This document shows, in pieces, positions 46,074-57,988 of a stretch of 64,000 nt of DNA; the stretch's first letter is position 1; each line of letters begins with the position of its first letter. The notes under the pieces are model-generated. The model saw nothing but the letters and a program-made list of their open reading frames with translations. It had not been told where the DNA came from and ran no database searches. The stretch comes from Enoplolaimus lenunculus (Eukaryota; Nematoda; Enoplea; Enoplida; Thoracostomopsidae), in assembly GCA_030248215.1 (NCBI GenBank), contig JASANG010003146.1:1-64000 (forward strand), in the 5' to 3' direction. The translations under genes were made by a program, and so were the position numbers.

Positions 46074-46531
46074 AGCCCTTCACACGGGCAAGTTTTTGCA
46101 GCGAGAACTCGCCGCTACAACTTGCACGAAATAGTTGCAGCTGCAAGTATTTGCAAGGAAACATCATTTTCTATCTGAATCTTGACATAAAATAGTATGA
46201 ATAATTTACAGACGACTGCAATAAATATCAAGCATAAGCTTTGAATTATCAGTCAGCCAATGATGGTTAATTGATTCGACTTGCAAGGTTATTCATGCCT
46301 ATGAATCCATTCTTGGCGCATTCGACTTCCGATTGGGCAATCAAAACACATGCGTAAGAAAGTCAAGCAACTTTCAAATACGTTCACACGTGCGAATTAA
46401 TTTTAATAGCAAGAATTCCAATGAATAATTTGAAGCTTCAAGACCTCCAAAGCTGTTGTGTGACCAAACTTGCACATGCAAATCGCATGTTCAAGTTTTT
46501 GCTGCAAAAACTTGCACGTGTGAATAGGGCT
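46074..46531. mobile_element. Harbinger-like MITE, 458 bp
   Basis: The inverted ends are AGCCCTTCACACGGGCAAG and AGCCCTATTCACACGTGCAA, continuing as GTTTTTGCAGC. They are flanked by TTA on both sides (46,071-46,073 and 46,532-46,534). A 3-bp TWA duplication with such ends fits PIF/Harbinger. The interior has further ACTTGCA/TGCAAGT motifs and no coding frame. Confidence 0.75.
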
Positions 46532-46534
46532 TTA

Positions 46535-47830
46535 CAAACATAAAAGTGCTTCAAACTCTGCTGAACACTGGCCTTTGAAGCATATGGGATGCGGTTGCGT
46601 TTTGTGTTTGGAGAACATTTTATTGCTTATATTTGTAATTCACTTAATATTCGCGTAACCCTGCATCTTTTGTCAAAACAATTCTTGATATCAACTGCCC
46701 AAATGTCATACAGGCTCGCACTGCGATTACGTACACAATTTGCTAGCTGACCTGAACGCAACGTGCACGCACAACGATGAGTAAATAGGTTTTTTGCACA
46801 GTAAATGCTACAGATTGGATTGACAAAAGTCTAGCATGTTTGTCGACAAATATAGTTTTTGTTTCAACAGTGTATTGCAACCATCATTCAATCCTAGTTT
46901 TATTGTTTTCTCTTCATTAATAGTTATATTCATCCGAAATATATACAGTTTCTGATTGCTTAACATCAACAAATGGTCTCGAACTAATTTCGTATTCATA
47001 AATTTAGTGACCAGGTCCTGTGGCTATCGAATGAATCAAGTCAAGTACATGAAATATCAAGCATTTCCCTAAAAAAGTGCCAATCTCGCTGTTATGTTGA
47101 ATGGGTTAACGTATTCCATACTGGAACAGAAACTGAATGCGGCTAGTAATACTTTGAATTGTTAATGAATCAACCAGGTCTTTAGGCAGCACAACATGAA
47201 CGGGGGACAAGAACTTTCTTTTGGCTAATGCGCTTACATGAGAGGGACTAAATGTGTTCTAGGTCAGACGTAAATTTATATAGGGCGACGCTGAGTTTTT
47301 TTGCAACCCTCTGCCTATAAGCCCGTTACCAGCTCGTTTCAACTGCGAAAAGCAAGAAACGCGCTGCGCTTCCATAAACAGGTGCAGTAGCCCCCACCTC
47401 ACTAGAAAATTTTTTGTGAAAAAAATGCAAGGCTCCTTGGCCTTACAATGTTTTACATACGCGAGAAAATGCAACAAGGGTGTGGAGTCGGACTTCTCAC
47501 CGGCTCAGAATAAATCCAAAATTGTGTATTGGCAATTATCACTGAAACGGAGTTTTTTTGTCTTCTTGCTCGCTTCCCTCGCAAGATTTCGTTCACTATA
47601 TTGCGAAACCCCCCGACAAAAAAATTTATAGACCAACTAACTGTGGGTACACAGAAAACTAAACTGTTCTGAGCAGGTACTACGATAGCGGTTGAACAAA
47701 CAACAAATACCAGCCTGGTTCTACTTATATACAGTGTGTTTCAGCGTTAATGACTTTGTCCTCCTAAAATCCTCAGGGTACCAAATCTGAGTGACACTTG
47801 TTGTGCGTGTATTTTCTGTTACACAATATA
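46535..47830. other. Intergenic, no gene seen
   Basis: Only short frames occur (for example 47,259-47,477 and 47,416-47,631), without domains or convincing splice sites. Confidence 0.45.
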
Positions 47831-47872
47831 TTTATAAATGCCGGTACCAGTATTGTTTATTGGAAATTGTGT
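47831..47872 (+). repeat. 42-bp direct repeat, left copy
   Basis: TTTATAAATGCCGGTACCAG... is identical to 48,564-48,605. The pair brackets the G-depleted block. Confidence 0.9.
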
Positions 47873-48563
47873 TTTTCTATAAAAAAAAAAAAAAAAAAAA
47901 AAATAAAAAAAAAAAATAAAAAAACACATACATAAAAAAAAAACAAAACAAAACAAAAATAGAGTTTAGTTCATCCCTTTTTCTCTTCCTTCCCTATATC
48001 AAAACAATCTATGCCCTAGCACTACCACCTTTCACCACCTACAAAAAAATTTCATATAAATCAAAAAATAAACAACAAACAAAAAAAACAACAATATCAC
48101 TCATCAACCACAACAAACCAATATAAGCCCCTCATAACCACAACTACCAATTAAGCCCCTCAAAACCGCACCCACCCCAAATTAACTCCGCACTCTTCTT
48201 TTCTCTCCCACCATATATTCTTCTTTTAAAACATACTTTCTTAAAAAATTTAAAATAAAAAACAACACACAAATACAAAAACCAAAAAATAGCATCATCT
48301 GCATCACAATACAAAGACACACACTACTCAATACAAAAAATATTTGCTCTTACCGGCTCTTAATACTCACACTATAGCAAAAACAAAAAAAGCACAAAAA
48401 ATAAAACCAATTTCGCCGTTATTCTAAAAATATAACACGTCTTGTAGAGAATAATTAATTACAAACAAAAAAAAAACAAAACAAACAAAACACAACAAAA
48501 AAAAAAAAAAGAATAAAAAAAAAAAAAAAACGAAAAAAAAAAAAAAAACACACAACCCGTCCC
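47873..48563 (+). other. G-depleted, A/C-rich block
   Basis: About 690 bp of A-runs and A/C/T sequence contain about 26 G by my hand count of 47,881-48,560, while C is common. It contains AGAGTTTAGT, which also follows the right 42-bp repeat. It has no coding or repeat identity and looks like a consensus or assembly fault rather than ordinary genomic DNA. Confidence 0.7.
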
Positions 48564-48605
48564 TTTATAAATGCCGGTACCAGTATTGTTTATTGGAAAT
48601 TGTGT
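48564..48605 (+). repeat. 42-bp direct repeat, right copy
   Basis: This matches 47,831-47,872 exactly and continues into normal sequence. Confidence 0.9.
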
Positions 48606-49466
48606 AGAGTTTAGTCCGGATTTTTTAATTTAAACTTAAACAGCTTTGGTTTGGTTAATGTTGACAGTTTAGCATTGACTTCACCAAAAAGTTGACTATA
48701 CGGTCAGGTGTATTTTTGAACTGTTGATACACTTGTAGAACCTGAATTATCTACGACAATTCGTCACCGGACAACTTGTCACCCAACAGTGCCCAAAAGC
48801 TTATGAATAAATGTTTTCATGATCTTAGGTTTAATCGTAAGCTTCTAAGCATGTTAATTATGAATTGCTAAGTCGATGAAATTTCGAATTACGAGTTTCG
48901 GGCGACGAATGGTCGTGATACCACATATAATTCATCAGTATAAAAGTTCGAACATTTTCTGTGGAAGATAGTTTTGTTTTGGTTGGGAAACTATTAAAAA
49001 GTGGCAAACAAATTTCGGTACCGTCGAGACGTTAACGTGTTGCGTTCACGAAGAGGCAACTTTAGTTCGCATATAAGAAAAACAAGCATCGTTCACGGGT
49101 ATAACCAGGATTTCATTTCGGAAATGAATATATCTATTGTAAAACTTCTCAATCGAAAAACAAACGCTATCCATTCACGCGAGCGGTGTAGCGAGCTAGA
49201 AAATTTGTTTGGGATCACCCTTCTCAAAAGGTTTTGCCGTCTTTGAAAACTTAACAACTGCAACCTTTTCATACAACGTTTTATTCCTTAAAATCCGAGG
49301 TCACGCTTGTTGGCAAATGTAGCATGAACCATGATAGATTGAAAGCGGCACTTTATATATTACTACATAGCTATTAATCATACAATGCTACGTTGATAAA
49401 CACTAGGCATTTAGGTGTGGCTGCAAAACCAAATATACATCATCAGAAACAATAAAGGTTACATAG
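48606..49466. other. Intergenic, no certain gene
   Basis: An 81-codon frame at 49,001-49,246 (+) has only a GTG start and no known domain. Near 48,755 are ACAATTCGTCACC / ACAACTTGTCACCC repeats of the kind found in small DNA elements. Confidence 0.4.
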
Positions 49467-49580
49467 CAGGCCCGTAGCCAGCTCACCTTGCTATTGGGAT
49501 GGTAAAAAATTTTCAGGAAGGGCATATAAACGGTTTTGTATACTTGCAAGCAAGGTTGAAAATTTCTATAGTGGGGGCTA
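49467..49580. mobile_element. Fragment of hAT-like MITE
   Basis: It starts with CAGGCCCGTAGCCAGCTCAC and shares ATTTTC, GGGCAT and CTTGCAAGCAAGG-type pieces with the element at 49,811. The second end is not clear. Confidence 0.45.
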
Positions 49581-49810
49581 TAATTTTTCCCGTTACATAG
49601 TGGTAAGCGTAGTGAATAATGTATCATGAATGGTTTACACAGAAAAATTTCTATGATTCTTTAAACAAATTTCATATATAAGTAGAGGTAAATAAATAGA
49701 GTTAAATATTGGAACATTTGCAGCTATAAAGGTTTATTTAAAACCTCTTCCAATCGACCACACTTGCACACCTCAAACGCCAACCCAATATTCTGTTGGC
49801 GCTTGTTAGT

Positions 49811-49972
49811 CGGGCCCGTAGCCAAGAGGGGGGCCAGGGAGGCTCAACCACCTTGGATAATTTTTTGGACCCAAGAGAATTTTCAACCTTGCTTGTAGCT
49901 CATTGAAAACCCTTGCATGCCCCTCTGAAAATTTTGAGCCCCTCCTAGCAAGGTGAGTTGGCTACGGGCCTG
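49811..49972. mobile_element. hAT-like MITE, about 162 bp
   Basis: The inverted ends are GGGCCCGTAGCCAA and (reverse) CAGGCCCGTAGCCAACTCAC. Similar octamers flank it (TTGTTAGT and CTATTAGT), which fits an imperfect 8-bp duplication. The related end CTGCGGGCCTG occurs in the palindrome arms near 11,957. Confidence 0.55.
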
Positions 49973-49979
49973 CTATTAG

Positions 49980-51180
49980 TGCTCAACGGCTCAAAAGATG
50001 ATCTATGAAATGTTACTGGTGCAAAACACAAATTACATATCATTCGCCTCATCTTGCGAAGCTGAGTTAAACTGTTAAGTTTTCCGCCAGCAGACTATTG
50101 GCTATGAGTTATGGTCTAATAACCAGTGTGTAATCGGATATCCGTTTCTGTTTTTCGGTAAAAATGGGTGTTCGTTTTCGTGTCCGTTAAAAGGAATAAC
50201 GGAAATTTTATTTTTACATTCAAAATTGTCTATAAATCACGTATTATCTCGCATTTTAAGTTACAGATATGCTGCAATTGTTCGAAATGAAATAAAAATT
50301 ACGAAATTCATCTGAAATCATATAAAACACTCGATGCATCCGCCATTTTTTCTTTAAAATCTTTGAAGGACCGGTGAATACATGCACACTTCACAATCCT
50401 TAATTTTGTTGGCAGAAAAATAAAACATTTTTTGAAACTTTATGCGTACAACATCCGTTTTGCGTTTCCGTTATTTTGATCACTATCCGTTTACACTCTG
50501 CAAATATCTAATGAATCAGTTAGTCGCTCCCCTATGTAAGCAAAAAGTTTCTTAACCTTTATTGAAAGGTTAAAACTAGAAGGTTCACGTGCTGTATTTT
50601 CGATGAGAACTCCCACTCGAAAAAATCCTTCAGTGCTCCATGCAAACATGCTTTAGGTGGAAAAAACTTGAGCTGAGATCGCAGTAAATTTTTCAAATTG
50701 TTGTCGCGGCACAAAACATTGTAAACACAGGCTTCCTGTGTACTAACAGCTGTACACCAACCAACACAAAACATCACATTCATACAAAATACCATTTACG
50801 ATACTGTTATCATCAAGCTTCCAGGGTTCTATGCAATTTGACAGGTTGCGTCCCTAGAGGCGTAGCAAGTATGTGCTTTAGGGCAGTTGAGATTTGTTTT
50901 GAGAAATGTTAAGTACTTTTAGAGCGTTTCCCTCATTGCAAAATTCTGAGCAGAAGTACAGAATATGGGAGCTTCCTAGAAATTTTATGAAAAAGAATTA
51001 ATTATTTAGACTTCGACGTGCTGAGTTCAGCGGTATCTTTCTTAGGGCTGCAAGGACCTCTGTTCAGTTAAAAACTACGGCCATTTAAATTTTGACTTTG
51101 TCAGTATATGTGCACAGTAAGTGTATGTAAAGCAAATGTTGTCATGCCTGTGCACATATACCGGTAAGAAGTTGTTGCAA
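49980..51180. other. Intergenic, no gene seen
   Basis: This is AT-rich sequence with only short unsupported frames. There is a possible element end TCCCTAGAGGCGTAGCAAG near 50,852. Confidence 0.4.
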
Positions 51181-51181
51181 T

Positions 51182-51253
51182 GACCGCGTGGTGTAGTGGT
51201 AGCATGTTTGGCTCGAGCGCAAGAGGGCCGAGGTTCGATTCCCGGCGTGGTCA
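51182..51253 (+). tRNA. tRNA-like gene or pseudogene, anticodon CGA
   Basis: It folds at exactly normal tRNA length. The acceptor stem GACCGCG/CGTGGTC pairs fully (one G-U), and the D stem GTGT/GCAT pairs. The A box TGGTGTAGTGG and B box GGTTCGATTCC are perfect. The anticodon loop CTCGAGC gives CGA (Ser), but the variable loop is short, unlike tRNA-Ser. The anticodon stem has one mismatch and the T stem two. It is therefore more likely a tRNA pseudogene or tRNA-derived repeat than a working tRNA. Confidence 0.55.
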
Positions 51254-52380
51254 TTAACTTTGGGTAAAACTTCAAACAGGGGTCGTGCAGACCGTTAGTG
51301 CCAACAAACTTCACTATACTACATAATACGTGTAACCGTCGCTTACCAAATTTGTAGAACGAATAGACCTGGCAAAGCTTATACTTTACGAACATTTGAA
51401 AGACGATATTTACCTTTAAATCCGCACGTATTTGCCTTATAAATTCGAGGGCAACAACCAACTTTTGAATCGTCGGTCATGTAGCCATAAATGTAGTAGC
51501 GTTGAATTCAGATCGTCGAGATCAATAAGATAGATCCCTTGGTTATGCATATGGGATCACCAGTAGATGAAAGGACCAAGGATGCACCGCAAATTATTTA
51601 CCGACCTGTATACCGAGAAACGATGGTAACATGCCGCCCATAACAGGCGCGTCGGTCGAAGAGGAGAAACGTGTCATCGTGGTATCGACCCTTCAACGGT
51701 TTGGACAACTATATTTTTCTGTTAATAACTAAATGTTATCAGTGACAAATATGCTTGGAATCAAAACCATATGCAATAAAGTAACTGACATAGTCCTGCC
51801 GAAACCAAACTTCTGGCTTCGCCGGTGAAACAACACCGTACTTAGGAGTGTCATTAGTAATTACCAGGTAAAAAGGTATATATTTATATAAATATATTAT
51901 GTTAATATATTTATATATTCATATATACAAAGAATATATAATATACAAAAAATAATGTAGAGTACTGATGGACATATCCAAATAATTAAATTAGTATGTT
52001 GACGGGAAATTATTCCACTCTGAGCACAAATCATTTTTCTGCTTCGTTGTACTGTGTTTACACTGTACACGAAATATTACAAAATATTTTTGGCTTAATA
52101 TTAATGAATACACATGCCTACCGATGTATGTGTGGCTCACGTTTTAGCTGCGGCAGCTTGGGACACGATTTGTCCCATGTTGATTTGATGACAATTCTAA
52201 ATTTGTGGCTGTCATACCAGGAGAACAGACATAAGGCGGATGTCACATCAACATACAAACCACCGCATGTTATGTGATACTGTGGGACACTTATGCGAAT
52301 ATCATATGAAATTCCAAAATTTGAGCGAGTATATGACACTCCACAGGAGTGTGCTATTTTTGCGCGTTTGTTACAACGTC
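51254..52380. other. Intergenic with AT microsatellite
   Basis: TATATATTTATATAAATATA-type sequence runs at about 51,880-51,950. A 93-codon frame at 51,996-52,277 (+) has no domain. No gene can be supported. Confidence 0.4.
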
Positions 52381-52754
52381 TAAAACACAGACTTTGATAT
52401 TTTTATATCTCAATAAACACGCTCTTTTTCCCGACAACACACACTCTCCTCACTTCCCCCCCCCGCGCGTACCCCCCCCACATGTAGCAACAGTCGTTAT
52501 TGTCCTTTGTTAGTGAAACGCAAAAGTCAGCGTCGCCCAACAAAAAACGGGCAACCGCGTTTGTTACTACAACGTCATACTGTAGTATTTTGCCATTTTC
52601 ACAACACAACCCGCCAGCGCGTCCCCTCCTTGTCCTTTTAAAAAAGATTGCGCGCAAAATAAACGCTATTCAACTATAACTAAAACACAGACTTTGATAC
52701 TTTTAAATCATTAAACAAGTACCATTTTTGGCCAAAAAACACACTCGGAACTTA

Positions 52755-53655
52755 AGTCCTCGAAACACGACACAACAATACTATAGAATTAATAAAAGTT
52801 AAATCATTGAGTTTGATTGACTGCGTAACGGAAACGTATCCGCAACTTTCTCTGACAGCGGCCAAATAGACATGTGATCCACTGTTTCGAAATATTAAAA
52901 CAAGAAGTAAATACTAGAATATAAATGACGAATTATGGTTGATGTAAAACATTTGAGTACACACTCGTGACGTTAGTTTCTTGCACTTAGTAAACTGAAG
53001 TTTCGAATATGTGCAGAAAAATTTTTGGGTTTTAAAAAGAGTATATAAGCAGAAATTAAGCGTAAAATGCTGGTGACCCAATATTAAAAACGTGTTTGTT
53101 CGTCAATTGGCTCAATGTAAAGAACATGAGCGGATCAGTATTATAAGCATATTCCTAATCCTAAGCCTAAGCATAAGCGTTAGCATGAGCATATTCCTAA
53201 GCCTAATCCTATTAAGCGTAAGAATGAGCATAATCCTAAGCCTAAGCCAAGCAAAAAATTAATCTAAACCTTAAGCTTATTCTATTCTAGTCCCGCAGAA
53301 AAACGTTCCGCCCCTGATCTTTACATTGGCCGTCATTGGAATACAACGCAGATTTCGTCAGCAAACTTGCAAATAATGTTTCGTTACGTACTCACTCAAA
53401 TATTTTAATGTTTTAAACGTTTAAAATCTGGGTACCGTTTAGCCAAGTATGGAGAGGGCACTGTACGGTACAAAATTTATACAGCTCCAAAACTGATGCG
53501 TTATCGTTTTCTATAGCCTCGTCGGGACACTTTACTGTCTATTGTGACTTTTCCTCCGAAAAAGTTGCGGATATGTTTCCGTTACGCAGTCAATCAAACT
53601 CAATGATTTAACTTTTATTAATTCTATAGTATTGTTGTGTCGTGTTTCGGGAGGA
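52755..53655. mobile_element. Inverted-repeat element, about 0.9 kb
   Basis: 52,755-52,853 and 53,557-53,655 are inverted copies of about 95 bp (GTCCTCGAAACACGACACAA... and its complement), each containing GACTGCGTAACGGAAAC. About 700 bp lie between, including the TTAGGC-type MITE at 53,109-53,331. A direct repeat AAAACACAGACTTTGATA at about 52,381 and 52,681 lies just outside. There is no transposase. Confidence 0.55.
53109..53331. mobile_element. MITE with TTAGGC-like interior, nested
   Basis: The left end GGCTCAATGTAAAGAACATG and right end (inverted) GGCCAATGTAAAGATCAGGG, then GCGGAACG. The interior is made of CCTAAGC/CTAATCC units. It is nested in the inverted-repeat element 52,755-53,655. 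Confidence 0.65.
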
Positions 53656-53659
53656 CGCT

Positions 53660-54789
53660 GATTATCATCAAATTAATCTAGTTTTAAAACTTTATACGCA
53701 TGCATGGAAATTGTAATACTAGCGGTATTGAACTAAAATCTTACTACCTGAAACATATAGTTTTCTATGGCCACATCGGGGCACTTTTCATTCTAGTTAC
53801 TAAGCTTTAGGAAGAAATTTGATGTAAATTTACCTTAAGTGCGAAAATATTCAAATTTAAAGTCATATATACTCACGTTATAATTGTTTTAGAACTGTTA
53901 ATCTATATTTCCATGAAAATTAAAAACTACATTTTCACAATCACAAAAGTCGCGCTTTCCAAATTTCATTTTTATTTATTAGGTAACTCGCTCAATTTAT
54001 AATGCTAATATATTTTAATTCATATAAATTGTTTGAATTCAAATAGAAAATCAATACAATTGATAAGTACTTGCTCTAGTAAAAACTGATTTTATGCTGC
54101 ATAGTAGTGTAGAACCTATACATCGGTATCGGTATTGTAATCGGTATTTTGGAAGAATACTGATTCCGATACTTTCAATTTTGTATTGCACACATGAATT
54201 GCGTTAAACATATAATTGGAATGCGCAGCATTTAAAAATATGCTGCAACAAATATTTTGTGAAACATGCTGAATACGCATTTGCATCAACATGCGGACGT
54301 GGAAAATTGCTTGAAACACACTTTTGTTCGTTTCCTCTTAATTGTACAAGAAATTCTAATGAAATTCCATCCCCGGTCAAAACTGCGAATCCGCAACTAT
54401 AAGGTTTGCTTTGTAACTTATTCTTGTTTTCTTTTCGAAAACGAAACACTAAAGCGGCCGGGCGTGGGCCTAAAAAATCCGGGCCGGTTCATACCATAAT
54501 GAGAGCCCGCTGTGTTCGAGCGTCACGTTTTTGAAAGAGGCTGCTTGCTTTGGGAACCTTATTAAATTAATGGTGTTAATTTTGCACGTCAAAATTTCTT
54601 CAAATATTCTAAACCGAGTTTTGGACATTTCAGTGCTCAACTTGGTGCTACCAATAATACATACTTTATGGGTTTACCACTTTGAATGGAAAGCTTTGCA
54701 GCCATAAGGTTCTAGATAGAAAATAAACAGTTTTCGACAACTTGAGGTTACGTCTACGTTTTCAAAAACGCGCCTTGGCAAAAAAATAC
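53660..54789. other. Intergenic, no gene seen
   Basis: A GC-richer patch (GCGGCCGGGCGTGGGCC) lies near 54,453. Frames at 54,204-54,499 overlap on both strands and have no domain. TTTCTATGGCCACATCGGGG at about 53,763 echoes TTTCTATAGCCTCGTCGGGA at about 53,509, an imperfect duplication. Confidence 0.4.
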
Positions 54790-55257
54790 ACATAAAACTA
54801 GCTATGTTACTAATTTGTAATCATATATAAGCTAATGTTTTTCGTAATTGTCCACTTAACATGTTTCGCATATATGCTTACTAAACAATAGTATTTTCGT
54901 TAAATAAATAGCTTAACGTATATGGTTGAGAAAACTTATGTAGCACATAAAAAATTGGATTGTTACAATCTACGATTCTGTAGAACACCTTGCGACAAGA
55001 TTTGAATCCAAATACGAAGGCGAAACTTTGCGCTTCCGATTCTTATGAAAAAGTTTACGTTTAATACTTCGACAATTTTTTATTTAAATACAGCGCATGA
55101 ACACCGGTTGCCATGATCTTGAATGACATACGTTTGTATATAAATACCACCAAAACAGAATAGTAGAAATAATAGACTTTTGAAAGAAACATAAGAGAGA
55201 CGTGAACACTTTTGGAAGAAACATATAATAGTGACACTACCGTGTTCCTATGATTAA
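54790..55257 (+). repeat. Direct repeat of about 460 bp, first copy
   Basis: It starts near AAACTAGCTATGTTAC and ends at CCTATGATTA. It matches 55,607-56,057 with scattered changes, including one deletion of about 15 bp in the second copy. Confidence 0.85.
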
Positions 55258-55354
55258 CCAGTGGGCCTGCAAGAATATAAATAACAGATTTGAAATCAGC
55301 TGCCTCAAATACGTCGGAAAATCACATAAAAATACACATAAAATTTCAATTTAT

Positions 55355-55442
55355 AGTTCCCCCAGTAGGACTTGAACCCGCGACCCAAAAGCTGAAAAAA
55401 CACCGTGGTATGTGAACATCATACCACTCAGCCACAGGTGCA
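55355..55442 (-). ncRNA. tRNA-derived (SINE-like) element
   Basis: On the minus strand there is a perfect A box TGGCTGAGTGG (55,425-55,435) and B box GGTTCAAGTCC (55,368-55,378), about 46 bases apart. The T stem GCGGG/CCTAC is imperfect and no clean anticodon arm is seen. It lies between the two 460-bp direct repeats, beside a duplicated TTTGAAATCAGCTGCCTCAA (55,290 and 55,524). Confidence 0.5.
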
Positions 55443-55606
55443 CTTGACCGGTGTTTGTGTTTACATTGTATATGCTACATGTAAAAAGGCTGAAACTCGA
55501 GCCTGCACGAATATAAATTACAGATTTGAAATCAGCTGCCTCAAATACGTCAGAAAATCACATAATCTTACAGTTTCTAGGGGGGTCGATCTACCTACCG
55601 TACCTT

Positions 55607-56057
55607 CACCAAAACTAGCTATGTTATTACTAATTTGTAATCACATAAGCCAATGTTTTTCGTAATTGTCCACTCAACATGTTTCGCATATATACGTACT
55701 AAACAATAGTATTTTCGTTAAATAAATAGCTTAACGTATATGGTTGACATAACTTATGTAGCACATAAAAAATTGGATTGTTACAATCTACGATTCTGTA
55801 GAACACCTTGCGACAAGATTTTAATCCAAATACTAATGCGAAATTTTGCGGTTCCGATCTTATGAAAACGTTTACGTTTAATACTTCGACAAATTTTCTT
55901 TAAATATAGCGAATGAACACCAGTTACCATGATCTTGAATGACATACGTTTGTATATATAATAGTAGAAATAATAGACTTTTGATAGAAACATAAAAGAG
56001 ACGTGAACACTTTTGGAAGAAACATATAATAGTGACACTACCGTGTCCCTATGATTA
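55607..56057 (+). repeat. Direct repeat of about 460 bp, second copy
   Basis: This is the partner of 54,790-55,257, in the same order and orientation. About 350 bp separate the copies. Confidence 0.85.
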
Positions 56058-57988
56058 TAAAAATTGCATTTAGTACCTAGCTTGTTTCGGTTTCGAAGTT
56101 TCTTCCACCATTATATATAGCGCCCCAGGTTATATAGCCGCTCCATTTTTGAATGAGCTGCTGCCACTGGTTGCTCGTACCCGACTAGAAATTACAGAAA
56201 GAGTACATGTATGATGAAACTTCCCCAATATCATGCGTACTTGCTGGTGTTTTTTGACGGCTGGGTAATGGACACTAACGCCAAATGTTTAGTAGTCGCG
56301 GCACTGGAGCCAAAGCGCTTGAGTTTGTGTGCATTCGATACTGAACCAAAAAGATGCATAGTACGCATATTGCGTAAATTGTGTCATAAAAATGTGTTTG
56401 CTTGCGCCAATTACGAATACATTGCAGTAGGTTATCAATATGCGTTGAGCAATACTTAGTGCAAAACTTATTATTAACCTGGCTATATTTGCATAAATAA
56501 CATCAATTTTGGATCAGAAATACCGAATAAAGACAGGCAAAACACTTTAAAAGCAGGAAACAAGATTAATTCGTCAGTTTGATGAACAATTTTGTTCTTC
56601 ATTGTTTTATTTGAAGTACTTTAGGCTTATTGTGTTCTTCTACGGCAAATTTCCAGGCTTTTATATGCATGCATACTGAAAAATTGGTTATAGAGAATGA
56701 TTGAGCATAGATGGTGAGCACACAATATATATTGTCTTGTATTCAAGAAATATTGTCTGAAATTTAAGCCAATTATGCCTTGATGCGGTCTCCAGAGATA
56801 TAATGTGTGTAACTGAATACTTTTATTTCTTAAAATTTTCAGAAATATTGGTCTAAAAATTTTCACACTTCAATGCCTTAAGTTTAAGACTTTGTTTTAT
56901 GAACAATTAGAAAAATATTTCTGAAATATAAGACAAATATTTCTGAAATAAAACACAAAGATTTGCCATGGAAACCGATTCCAAAATTGGGTGTTAAAGC
57001 TCAACCGAATACATTACCTTACAACCTAAGATGCGTCCAAAACGAAAACTTAGGTTGGGGGAGCCTGACTTTAATCCAAAACGTCATTGAAATTCGATTA
57101 TTTATATACTCTATTAGAATATAAACAGAACAACATTTTTACATACATACAAATTAAAAAATTAGACTTGAATATAAGACAACTATTTTTTGAAAGGAAG
57201 AAATTTTATGTCATAAATTGGCAACAGTAATTTCTCAAATATATGAAATTTTGTTGTAACCATTTAAGAAACGAATTTCTGATCTGTTTAAGGCTATTAA
57301 TGTCTGAAATACAAGACATTTATGTCTTGAAAAATTAGGAAAGTATTGTCCATGTTTAATTTACAAACCTCGAGCTGCATACACAATTGTGTGTAACACC
57401 TATTCACCAGACAGTGACAGGTTTTCAAACAGGCGAACTATTACAGCTGCTCTCAAATTCGCATGGCAGTGCGGAAAGTTAAAGACCAATTATACTTTAA
57501 GTTTTTAAAATCTCAACATTTTTTCGTTCGAAAGATACAAGAGCTATCGTTAGGTCATAAGTGTTACATGCATTTGATAATATGAGCTTTCGAGTCGTAT
57601 GATTGCATGATCGGTATATCAAGCTGTTTTCCCAATTAGTTTTGCCAAAATATAATAGTTTTCATAAATCGGTTCGCGTTTATGTTACTTGAAGTGTTCT
57701 TAAAGCAAAAATCAAAAATTAATGATGCGCTTCAAAAAAGTGGCAGCATCTATCCTATACCTTCAGGTCCATAATTGTAAGACACTTTTGGGACATTTAA
57801 AGCTTACCGTGAAATGTTTGGTTTCAAACCCCGCAGCAGATTTTAAAGGGTTTACTGAGAACTAAACAAATACGCCTACCTAATGAAAATTGAAACAGTT
57901 GTTTGAGTTTTACACTTCAACATTTAAAACATGAAGCCACTAAATTTAATATTAACGCAGTAAAATGCTATAAATGGCTAAGAAAAAC
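56058..57988. other. AT-rich intergenic, no certain gene
   Basis: An 82-codon frame at 56,211-56,459 (+) (MMKLPQYHAYLLVFFDGW...) starts with a hydrophobic stretch but has no recognised domain. From 56,740 to 57,350 there are repeated imperfect motifs of the AATATTTCTGAAAT / AAGACAAATAT type. Confidence 0.4.

Noticed and set aside
47873-48563. A-rich block as a retroposon poly-A tail or processed pseudogene
   Set aside because: It is far too long, with C as well as A throughout and no gene or LINE body next to it. The exact flanking 42-bp repeat fits a duplication in assembly better.
54790-56057. Paired 460-bp repeats as long terminal repeats of a retroelement
   Set aside because: There is no protein remnant, the inner part is only about 350 bp, no clear primer-binding or polypurine site was seen, and the ends lack TG..CA. 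A duplication is simpler.
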